From positions 124,001-188,000 of the forward strand of contig JAQXDE010000032.1 in the NCBI GenBank assembly GCA_029251525.1: DNA of 64,000 nucleotides. Direction: 5' to 3'. A program made the position numbers and the translations under genes. This DNA is from Saprospiraceae bacterium. GTDB taxonomy: Bacteria > Bacteroidota > Bacteroidia > Chitinophagales > Saprospiraceae. Below the pieces are notes generated by a model. That model made no database searches and had not been told where the DNA came from. It saw nothing but the letters and a program-made list of their open reading frames with translations. This document shows positions 43,581 to 51,896 of the stretch, piece after piece. The stretch's first letter is position 1. Each line of letters begins with the position of its first letter.

Positions 43581-46500
43581 CTAATCTACTACAATAAATT
43601 TCTTAGAAATTCTCTCGTCATTTGTAACCAGATGTAAAAAGTAAACTCCTCCATCAAATCGATTTACATCAATTTTAAATTGTTGAGTTCCCTCTTCTAA
43701 TTTCAAATCACGCATCTCCACTAATTTCCCAGTCAAGTTCATCACCATCATTTTTACATCAGAATTGTTAGCCAATTCGAACACTACATTTAAGGTATTG
43801 TTAGTTGGATTAGGGAAAAGATTAACTTCTTGAATCGTTTTTTCAATTTCCTCTACATCCAAGAAATCTTTATCAGTAATTATTTCAGAATTATAATTAC
43901 CTCCTGAACTACTTCCACTTGGAGAATTTGAACATCCTGTAATTACAATATCATCAAGATAAATCCAATCAGAATTTCCAGAGGCATCACATCGGAAACG
44001 GAATTTCGTTGTTGATGTAAATGGACCAGAAATCACAGCGTTTCCAATATTAAAAGTGTTATTTTGAAACTCATCACCTCTATTCCACTCTTCCTCAATA
44101 GTATAACTTGCTCCACCATTGGTAGAAATTTGCAACCAAAAATCCTCATTTGAATTATCCATACTTCTTGCATAATATCCAAAATCAATTGTCACTTCAT
44201 CATAATTAGATAAATCTAAATTATCTGTCGTAGTGGTTGAAGTTGAAGTATTATCTCTTATTCGTACACAATAAGAACCTGTGGTTGCATAATTTTGATC
44301 ATTGATTCTTCTTCTACAATCTGATCCACCATCATTCCAGATTCCCCAACCTGATTCAAATCCCTCAGAATCAATAGTCTGATAAGTACATCCGCCACCA
44401 GGTTCTTCAACTAAAGTTATACTCCCAAATACTTGACAACCATTATTATCAGTAACAGTAACTGCATAAGTTCCTGCACCTAAATTATTGATAGTCGCAC
44501 TTGTGCCTCCATTACTCCATGAATAAGTGTATGATGCAGTTCCACCTGTTGGGATCGCTGTTGCTGATCCATCATTATTTCCTGTGGTTGGATTAATACC
44601 TGAAATACTTCCACCTAAAACGCTTGGTTCAGCTATACTAATTGAAACAGTAGCTGAAGTGGTTCCATCTGTTGCTGTAACTGTATATGTGCCTATTGCT
44701 AATCCTGAAGCAGTAGCACCATTTACTCCATTACTCCATGAATAAGTTATAGTTGCCACTCCTCCTGTTCCAGCTGCTGTTGCAGAACCATCACTTCCAC
44801 CATTACAAGATACATTTGAACTATTTGATATTGAAACAGTTACTGGATTACCACCATCATCTGTAATCTCTATATTATCCATTGCGGTACAACCTCTAGA
44901 GTCACTTACTGTTACTACATATGTTCCTGCTCCTAGATTATTGATTGTTGCTGTTGAACCTCCATTACTCCAGCTAAAAGAATATCCAGGTGTACCTCCT
45001 CCAGCAGTTGCAATAGCAGAACCATTATTCCCTCCACTTGCATTAGTTCCTGAAATACTAACTGATACTGCTAAAGGTTCAGAAATAGTAACTGACACTG
45101 AGGATGAGGTTGTGCCATCCGTTGCTGTAACGGTATAAATACCTGCTATTAACCCTGAATTAAATGCGCCATTTGCACCATCACTCCATGAATAGCTTAT
45201 TGCTCCAGTTCCACCTGTTCCAACTGCTGTTGCTGATCCATCATTCCCTCCATTACAGGAAACATTAACACTATTTGAAATAGAAACTTCTACATTAGAA
45301 GAAGGATTAACAGGTACACAGAAATTAGTAGTTTCTGAGAAGCCAAATGATCCACCTGTTGCTAGAATAATTCCTGAAGCATCCTCCGTTAAAGTATATG
45401 ACCCATTTCCATATGAACAACATATCCCATCACCATAGCTATCATTAATAATAAAATCATAACAACCATCAGCTAAACAAGCTGCAATAGTTATAGTCGA
45501 ACCATCTGGTTCATTGCCATAAGTTCCGCCTGATGCAACTGTACCACCTCCTGACGCTACAATCGACCAACTTGTTTCTTCAGGATAATTATCCAAGGTA
45601 ATTGAAAGTGTTATACCGTTAGTGCCTGAACTAAAGGACGAACTTGCTCCATCATTAGCAGAATTTTCATCTGTTTGACCATTTGGATTAGTAGTAGTAG
45701 CATCAAAAGTATGATTACCTCCTCCAAAAGAGACACTAGGAAGTGTAACATTTGCTATACCATTTTGCGCTAGAGACCCAGTCCAATTAAAAGTATTATT
45801 TGTACCTCCGTCTATACTAAAATTAATAGTTACACTAACTAAAGTATTTGAACCATAATTTCTTAAAACCACTACCGGAGAATCACTTGACGCACAAATA
45901 CTTCCGGTAGGTGAAATAACAGAGGTGATACCTGCATCATTTACGGTATTTGACGAAACAGAAGCAACAGCTGCTTCTGCATTAATCCGACCATGACCAA
46001 GATCACTTGACCATGTACCATTTGGTTGTCCTCCTACACTTGAATAAGAATATCCTCCAACTTTATCAGCTGTTGACTCAATTGCTGCTCGAGCTTGCGT
46101 TTCTGTTAAACTTCCATTGGCCGATAGAACCAGAGCCATTACACCAGCTGCATTTGGACATGCTGAAGAAGTTCCATTAAAATTAGAAACATAATCTCCA
46201 CTAGAATACCCAGAGGAACCTGAAATATCTGTTGCAAATATCTTAACTCCTGGGGCCGCTAAATCTGCTCCAGTTCCATAATTAGACCCCCACCAAGTTT
46301 CACCATCACAAGAAGATGGATTTTTTCTCTCATTACACATACTCATTGCGATTACTGAAATAGTTGGAGAATAAGTAGCTGGATAACTATTTGCTCCATT
46401 GTCATTTCCTGCTGCAAATAAAACAGGTGACCCTAGACCTCCACGACCATTGTTTATTGCATTATCAATAGCACCATTGATAGCAGAGGAAGATCCACCT

Positions 46501-47567
46501 CCACCCCATGAATTACTGAGGATATCTGCATCAGCTGTATTTATTGACCAAGATAATGCATTTGCTATCCAAGTATTACTTGTAACCCAACTTCCTTGAG
46601 CATTACTATATGCGATTCTAACTGGTATAATTTTACTATCATATGCTACACCTACTCCACCAGTATTATTATTGCCAACAGCTGCTACTATTCCAGCACA
46701 AGCAGTTCCATGTGCATCATCCCCAGAGGGATTTCCTCCACTACCTTGTCCCGTTGCATCGTATCCACCCAACATATTATCTGCCAAATCAGGATGGGTC
46801 AAATCCACACCTTCATCTATAATTGCTACTTTTATAGAAGAGGAGCCTGTAGTTGACCCCCAAGCATTAAATACCTTCATATCTGCTCCAACAATTCCTC
46901 CATATCCACTAGTGTTAACTCCATCATTTTCTAATGACCACTGGTCGCCAACATTAGGATCATTAGTATTCATTCGTTTCATCAATCTTAAAAAATCTGG
47001 TTCAGCATAAGCATATGCTTGAGATTCATGAATTTCATTAGCAACTTCCAATGCATTTTTGTTACCAATAACTGTTACCTCCATCAATAATGGATCAAAT
47101 TCATTTCTGTTATGGTTAATAACATATAGATTCTTTTTCATTTCTTTTTGAAAAAAAGAATACTGACTTTCACTTTTTAGTCGAACTAAAACACGATCCA
47201 TCACGCCGTGAAGTGTTCCATCTTTATGTGCTAAAAAATGATTGGCATAATCTACCTTTGAATTAGTTGCTAGTTTTTTTAGCAAAGTATACACCTCCGA
47301 TTCGGAAGATACACCTTGTAAATCCACTAAAGTAACTTGGGGAGCAGGCAAAATCATTCCCCGAGTAATTGGTTTTATTTCTTGGTGTTCAATAAAAATT
47401 TGTTGTTGTTCAATAAAACTGGTACCTGACTTGAATTTTACAATAATTTTTTGTCGGGAAACTTGAAGAAACGATTTTCCTTCCGGTGAGTAATAAAAAT
47501 CTTGTGAGCTAGCATTGAATGAAAAAAACATAATCAATGCAAATAGAGTTGTAAACTTTCTCATCAT
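43581..47567 (-). CDS. Subtilisin-like (S8) protease with SprB-type repeats and T9SS sorting domain
   Basis: A large secreted protease. The frame opens at 47597, but MMRKFTTLFALIMFF, a proper signal peptide, starts at 47567, so I use that (numbering below is from 47597). The S8 domain has catalytic Asp261 (IIDEGVDLTHPD), His296 (DAHGTACAG) and Ser477 (NGTSSACPNAAG). A CARDB-like domain follows (VNDAGITSVISPTGSI ...), then a Cys-rich DGCYDFIINDSYGDGICC module, four SprB-type repeats in an A-B-A-B order, and a MAM/jelly-roll-like module (TIDSEGFESGWGIWND ... SDWIYLDDIVITGC). The T9SS type A sorting domain closes it (VNLFPNPTNNTLNV ...). It is a single gene with terminators on its downstream side. 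Confidence 0.93.
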   Translation of the reverse strand: MMRKFTTLFALIMFFSFNASSQDFYYSPEGKSFLQVSRQKIIVKFKSGTSFIEQQQIFIEHQEIKPITRGMILPAPQVTLVDLQGVSSESEVYTLLKKLATNSKVDYANHFLAHKDGTLHGVMDRVLVRLKSESQYSFFQKEMKKNLYVINHNRNEFDPLLMEVTVIGNKNALEVANEIHESQAYAYAEPDFLRLMKRMNTNDPNVGDQWSLENDGVNTSGYGGIVGADMKVFNAWGSTTGSSSIKVAIIDEGVDLTHPDLADNMLGGYDATGQGSGGNPSGDDAHGTACAGIVAAVGNNNTGGVGVAYDSKIIPVRIAYSNAQGSWVTSNTWIANALSWSINTADADILSNSWGGGGSSSAINGAIDNAINNGRGGLGSPVLFAAGNDNGANSYPATYSPTISVIAMSMCNERKNPSSCDGETWWGSNYGTGADLAAPGVKIFATDISGSSGYSSGDYVSNFNGTSSACPNAAGVMALVLSANGSLTETQARAAIESTADKVGGYSYSSVGGQPNGTWSSDLGHGRINAEAAVASVSSNTVNDAGITSVISPTGSICASSDSPVVVLRNYGSNTLVSVTINFSIDGGTNNTFNWTGSLAQNGIANVTLPSVSFGGGNHTFDATTTNPNGQTDENSANDGASSSFSSGTNGITLSITLDNYPEETSWSIVASGGGTVASGGTYGNEPDGSTITIAACLADGCYDFIINDSYGDGICCSYGNGSYTLTEDASGIILATGGSFGFSETTNFCVPVNPSSNVEVSISNSVNVSCNGGNDGSATAVGTGGTGAISYSWSDGANGAFNSGLIAGIYTVTATDGTTSSSVSVTISEPLAVSVSISGTNASGGNNGSAIATAGGGTPGYSFSWSNGGSTATINNLGAGTYVVTVSDSRGCTAMDNIEITDDGGNPVTVSISNSSNVSCNGGSDGSATAAGTGGVATITYSWSNGVNGATASGLAIGTYTVTATDGTTSATVSISIAEPSVLGGSISGINPTTGNNDGSATAIPTGGTASYTYSWSNGGTSATINNLGAGTYAVTVTDNNGCQVFGSITLVEEPGGGCTYQTIDSEGFESGWGIWNDGGSDCRRRINDQNYATTGSYCVRIRDNTSTSTTTTDNLDLSNYDEVTIDFGYYARSMDNSNEDFWLQISTNGGASYTIEEEWNRGDEFQNNTFNIGNAVISGPFTSTTKFRFRCDASGNSDWIYLDDIVITGCSNSPSGSSSGGNYNSEIITDKDFLDVEEIEKTIQEVNLFPNPTNNTLNVVFELANNSDVKMMVMNLTGKLVEMRDLKLEEGTQQFKIDVNRFDGGVYFLHLVTNDERISKKFIVVD
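44405..45300 (-). repeat. Two tandem A-B pairs of SprB-type repeats
   Basis: Within the subtilisin-like gene, a repeat of type A (SNS.NVSCNGG.DGSATA ... TATDGTTS) is followed by type B (SGGNNGSAIA / SWSNGG.(S/T)ATINNLGAGTY). The A-B unit occurs twice, with the joint near 44855. The second pair is a close copy of the first at protein level. Confidence 0.8.
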
Positions 47568-47597
47568 AATAAAATTAAAGTTTTTAGAAAATAGCAA

Positions 47598-48320
47598 AAC
47601 TGGAATTAGTTAATTATTGTTTCAATCTACTCCATTGTAATGCGTATCCCTGAGTTAGGAAATGTTTTAATTAAAAATTTAAAGAGAAGAGAAGAGTATA
47701 ATTAAAAACGTTTAAAAAAATTACTTGAATTATAATTCCTTGAAAAAGGAAGCGAGAAAAATTAAATATTAATTATCCCTCCCAAATTAATTTAATTAGG
47801 CGTTTAAAAAATATTTTACAATATATTATATATATTATACATAAAAAACTTTTTGTGTTTTTTTTAAACAGAAAAACAAAACTAATTTTAAGTTGATAGT
47901 ATCAAACTATTAATTTTAAATCGTTTATTCATTTAGGAGAAAGTTCTAAACTAGGATTATCAAAAAAATCAAGGAAAAAATTAGTTTTTTTTGAATTAGA
48001 AATTTTTCAATTGTAGGATGTATCCTTTCTCTAAAAAAAATCATTGTGTCTAAAAAATCATTTACATTTTTCAGCACCTAGATTTTCCTCTAATAAAACT
48101 TATTTCTCAATATCCGTTAATGTGTTGTCTGTTATTTATATCTATTATACCAAGTTCCTTTTCCAAGAAATATAACCGAAGCAGCCTTTTTATAAAAAAT
48201 TCAATAATAGAAATATACTGACCGTGGATAAATTAGATGGTTGGATAATCTTATTTTTTTTTTGGTTTTCAGATATAAATGGATGTAAATCAGAAAAGGT
48301 AGTTAAATATCAAGTTAATA
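47598..48320. other. Intergenic stretch without a gene
   Basis: About 720 very AT-rich bases between the subtilisin-like gene start and the ligase terminator. No frame on either strand looks coding. The protease promoter should lie near its left edge, but no clear consensus was seen. Confidence 0.45.
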
Positions 48321-48323
48321 AAA

Positions 48324-48393
48324 AGGATTTGAGAATTTTGACGAATCCTCCCTTTTGGAAGCTTTAATAAATTTGTCATACTTCTCAAATCCT
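48324..48393 (-). terminator. Hairpin after the acyl-CoA ligase gene
   Basis: AGGATTTGAGAA (48324-48335) and TTCTCAAATCCT (48382-48393) form a perfect 12-base inverted repeat around a 46-base loop. On the minus strand it is followed by TTTTTATT. The loop is unusually long for a terminator. Confidence 0.6.
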
Positions 48394-48417
48394 CCTATTT
48401 AAATCGATATTCAAAAT

Positions 48418-49965
48418 TTATCTTACCCGTAACTCTTTTTTTAATATTTTACCCGTAGCACTCATTGGAAGAGTAGCTACAAATTCAATGTGTCGGGGAT
48501 ACTTGTAGTCCGCAATTCGTTCTTTCGTCCAAGCTTTCATTTCATCTTCGGTTGAAGTTTCACCCTCTTTCATTATAACGAATGCTTTGATGTTTTCACC
48601 AAATTTTTCGTCCGGAACTCCGATCACAGCTACCATTGAAACACCCTCATGTTTCATCATCACATCCTCTACTTCCCTCGGGTAAACGTTTAGTCCTCCT
48701 CGGATAATCATATCCTTTGTTCGATCAACAATGTAGTAATATCCATCCTCATCCTTCGTAGCTACATCACCAGAGTGCAACCAACCATTTCGAATTGTTG
48801 CAGCAGTTGCCTCTGGTTTATTATAATATCCTTTCATTACGTTGTGACCTCTATAAACCAATTCTCCTTTTTCTCCAATAGCAACCTCATCACCATTATC
48901 GTTGACTAATTTCACTTCAACGCCCCAAACTGGTTTTCCAATTGAACCAGGCTTCCTCACATCATTCTTGTGATTGAAAGTAACAACTGGAGAACCTTCC
49001 GACATGCCAAAACCTTCCATAATAGGCACATTAAATTTTTCTTCGAAATCTTTCAATACTTGAACTGGCAATGAAGCCCCTCCTGAGAAACAAGCTCTCA
49101 AGTTTCTACTAATTTTATCCGTATCATATTTGGATGAATCGAAATTAACCATTCCCCAATACATTGTTGGCACACCTGCAAAAATCGTCACATCATGTTT
49201 TTCCAAAAGTCCAAATACCGCATCTCCATCGAATCTTGGCAACAATATATTATGTGCACCTTTATAGACTCCTGAGTTCATCAAAACAGTCATCGCAAAA
49301 ATATGGAAAAGCGGTAATACAATTATTTGTACATCCTTATTATTGACATCCGCCAAATCAGCCGATATAACGGTATTCAACATTATATTAGAATGCGACA
49401 ACATCGCTCCTTTTGGTTTACCAGTTGTCCCAGAAGTATAAATTATTACAGCAGTATCATTTGGGTCAGAAGCCATTTTATTGAAAACTGGAGATTGACC
49501 TGCCATCAATGATCCTAACGTTTGTGTTCCTGCGATTGGGCTTGGATCAGTTGGTTTTGCTGTAATCATATAAAATTGCTCACAAGTATCAACCTCTTTA
49601 AAACCACCATAACCCATTTCTCCCATCGGTAAATCAGGTGTTCCGACAAAGCAGAAAAATGCTTTCGCTTCACTATCTCTAAGGTGGTATGCTATCTCAT
49701 CTTTTTTGAGTAATACACTTAAGGGAACAACAGTTGCTCCTGCTTTTAAAATTCCAAAATAAATCATTGGAAAATATGGTAAGTTTAAGCAATCGATGGC
49801 AACTTTATCTCCTCTTTTGATTCCTTTGCTTTTCAGTCCGTTAGCAATTTGATTGGCCGCTCCATTTATTTGAGCATAGTTTAGAGTAGTTTCCCCAAAA
49901 GTAAAGGCTGGAGAAGTGGGATATCGCCTGGCGCTATCTTCTAAAATACAAGCTAGATTTAACAT
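48418..49965 (-). CDS. AMP-dependent acyl-CoA synthetase (long-chain fatty acid-CoA ligase type)
   Basis: A 515-residue ANL-superfamily enzyme that activates a carboxylic acid with ATP and joins it to CoA. Core motifs are IIYTSGTTGKPKGAMLSHSN (P-loop A3), MEGFGMSEGSPV (A5), WLHSGDVATKDEDGYYYIVD (A7), RTKDMIIRGGLNVYPREVE (A8) and the catalytic Lys in SATGKILKKELR (A10). Length fits FadD-like medium/long-chain ligases. There is no signal peptide, so it is cytosolic. It is a single gene, so the acid substrate is not indicated by neighbours. The acyl-CoA dehydrogenase pair at 14992-17346 could act on its products (inference). Confidence 0.92.
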   Translation of the reverse strand: MLNLACILEDSARRYPTSPAFTFGETTLNYAQINGAANQIANGLKSKGIKRGDKVAIDCLNLPYFPMIYFGILKAGATVVPLSVLLKKDEIAYHLRDSEAKAFFCFVGTPDLPMGEMGYGGFKEVDTCEQFYMITAKPTDPSPIAGTQTLGSLMAGQSPVFNKMASDPNDTAVIIYTSGTTGKPKGAMLSHSNIMLNTVISADLADVNNKDVQIIVLPLFHIFAMTVLMNSGVYKGAHNILLPRFDGDAVFGLLEKHDVTIFAGVPTMYWGMVNFDSSKYDTDKISRNLRACFSGGASLPVQVLKDFEEKFNVPIMEGFGMSEGSPVVTFNHKNDVRKPGSIGKPVWGVEVKLVNDNGDEVAIGEKGELVYRGHNVMKGYYNKPEATAATIRNGWLHSGDVATKDEDGYYYIVDRTKDMIIRGGLNVYPREVEDVMMKHEGVSMVAVIGVPDEKFGENIKAFVIMKEGETSTEDEMKAWTKERIADYKYPRHIEFVATLPMSATGKILKKELRVR

Positions 49966-50511
49966 TAAATTTTATTTTTGTTTCTAAATATTTGAAGTCA
50001 ATTCTTTTATTAGCTCAAAATACAAAATGAAATTCGGATCTTTATGATGGCTTTTTTCTTTTTTTAAAATTCTTAGGCACTATTAAAGAAACAGTCAAAA
50101 TATAGTTTGGTCGAAAAAAATTAATCTTTGTATTAGTTTAACCGTTATTGCAATTAGGTTGAAAAAAGGACAAAAATATTCTACAATTATTAATTTTCGA
50201 ATTTTAGCCCTATTTCCCAAAATGGTGACGTAAAGTTTGGATATGGTTTTGGTGATATATTTTATTACAGTTTCACTTATCTTGGAAATTTAATTTTTAT
50301 GATTATATTGGTTTTGTAGAAAATGTCCCACCAAAGATTCATCAACACTGCTGATTATGTTTGGAAATTACTTATTTCTGAGTTTAACTATTTGGAGAAG
50401 TGAAAATCTCGATGGAATGGAAAAAACTTAGTTGGATTTTAAAAAAATCTGACCAAATATGATAATCATATCTAGCACTATGAAAAGTTATTTTTATTAA
50501 ACACAATAATC
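49966..50511. other. Intergenic stretch between divergent genes
   Basis: About 550 bases. It must hold the promoters of the ligase (minus) and the 50524 gene (plus). No coding frame, repeat or clear promoter pair was recognised. Confidence 0.4.
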
Positions 50512-50523
50512 TTGAAAAAAAAT

Positions 50524-50985
50524 ATGATAGATAAATTAAAAGAAACCCTCAATCAAGCTTCTGAAATATTAAAAGAACAAACCGCCAATATTGGCGATGC
50601 GATTAAGGAAGGTTCTTCCTCAATTAGCGATGCAGCAAAAGAAAAATCTCAAAAACTTATCGACGATTGGTTAAAAGTTTTTCGAAGATTAGAAGAATTT
50701 GGATTTAAGATTACCAGTTTTGGTTTAGGAGTAGCAATTTCCCCATCATTAGAAGTAGAATTAGAGGGTTCGGCTAAACAATTTCCCCTAGAGCGTATCA
50801 AAGAATTGATAGAAGAAAATAAAGAAAGTAATTCATTGACTTCTGTACTGAAAACGATAAAAATGACGTATGAAACTCATTCAAAAATTAGTAGTCAACA
50901 ATATGATGTAGTCCTAGTAAAAGTCTTGGTAAAGTTAACACCTGAAATTAAAGTCCTTCTTGGTGAGCCAAAATTACATTTATAA
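50524..50985 (+). CDS. Small soluble protein of unknown function
   Basis: A protein of about 153 residues. The frame can be extended to a TTG at 50512, but the ATG at 50524 (MIDKLKETLNQ) is the more natural start. The first 55 residues are an amphipathic, Ala/Lys/Glu-rich helix (ASEILKEQTANIGDAIKEGS). The rest alternates strands and helices: FGFKITSFGLGVAISPSLEV, then a conserved-looking YDVVLVKVLVKLTPEIKVLL. There is no signal peptide or membrane segment. I do not recognise a family. It is a single gene followed by a terminator. Confidence 0.7.
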   Translation: MIDKLKETLNQASEILKEQTANIGDAIKEGSSSISDAAKEKSQKLIDDWLKVFRRLEEFGFKITSFGLGVAISPSLEVELEGSAKQFPLERIKELIEENKESNSLTSVLKTIKMTYETHSKISSQQYDVVLVKVLVKLTPEIKVLLGEPKLHL

Positions 50986-51068
50986 AAAATATCTTCGATT
51001 TAATGACTGCTTAAGACTATTCTTGGATAAAAACAATTGAAATTGAGCTGAATAAGAAAAATTAAAAA

Positions 51069-51106
51069 CTAGATTTTCATGTATGAAAATCTAGTTTTTT
51101 TTATTG
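51069..51106 (+). terminator. Intrinsic terminator after the 50524 gene
   Basis: AAAACTAGATTTTCAT and ATGAAAATCTAGTTTTTTTT pair perfectly around GT, with a long T-run. Confidence 0.92.
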
Positions 51107-51131
51107 ACCTTTACCTAAAATTCAGGTACAT

Positions 51132-51842
51132 ATGATTTTATCCATCCTGCCACAACCGGATGTAAACTTATTAGGGATTAGATTGCAAGAACCCATAACA
51201 ACATTCACTGATTTACTGGTAACGGTAGTTTGCTTTTATGCCTATTGGAAAATAACTAAAAGTGGGATAGTTAACAAGGCTATACAATATATCAAATACT
51301 ATTTTGTTTTGATGGGTGTAGGGGTTGCTTTGGGGGGATTAATCGGACATGGATTTCAGTATGCATTTTCACCAGAATGGAAATGTGTAGGGTGGGTAAT
51401 CGGAATGTTTGCAGTTTTATTTTTTGAGTTTTCTGCTTTGGAGTATACAGCTAATCTAATCCCCCCCAAAACACATAAAATACTAGTCGGTTTCAGTATC
51501 ATTGAAACAATAATTGCTTTGGTATTCACGATTTCATTTGTGAATTTTAAGTATGTTCAGTATCATATGGTTTTTGGATTTATCGTGGTGGTTTTTTCAT
51601 TACATCTTTTGATTTATTATAAAACAAATGACACCGGAAGTCGATGGATCATGGCTGGAGTAGCGATGTTAGTTATTGCAATTAGTGCGTTTAGCTATCG
51701 AGTGGCTCCACATGTTTGGTTTAATCACAATGATTTATCACATGTTATCATTGCTGTTGCGACCTATTTATTTTTAAAAGGAGCGTTACATTTAGGTGAT
51801 CCTCCAAAAAGATTAGCTGCCCAAAAGTCATTTAAGAAATAA
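51132..51842 (+). CDS. Seven-helix membrane protein of unknown function
   Basis: A 236-residue integral membrane protein with about seven transmembrane segments and a basic C-terminus (KRLAAQKSFKK). Conserved-looking polar residues sit in or next to helices: GGLIGHGFQYAF in the second helix pair, FFEFSALEYTANLIPP in the middle, and WFNHNDLSHVIIAVATYLFL in the last helix. The His/Asp/Ser set near the membrane recalls CREST-superfamily hydrolases (alkaline ceramidase, PAQR), but this is only a resemblance. It is followed after 54 bases by the DUF5916 gene on the same strand, so they may be co-transcribed. Confidence 0.75.
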   Translation: MILSILPQPDVNLLGIRLQEPITTFTDLLVTVVCFYAYWKITKSGIVNKAIQYIKYYFVLMGVGVALGGLIGHGFQYAFSPEWKCVGWVIGMFAVLFFEFSALEYTANLIPPKTHKILVGFSIIETIIALVFTISFVNFKYVQYHMVFGFIVVVFSLHLLIYYKTNDTGSRWIMAGVAMLVIAISAFSYRVAPHVWFNHNDLSHVIIAVATYLFLKGALHLGDPPKRLAAQKSFKK

Positions 51843-51896
51843 ACACCTCTCCATATTTTATTATTTGAAATATTAAATTTTACATATTATATCCTT

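Noticed and set aside
46399-47010. Plus-strand open frames opposite the subtilisin-like gene
   Set aside because: They are antisense shadows of a Gly/Ser/Ala-rich coding sequence, with Pro-rich unnatural composition.
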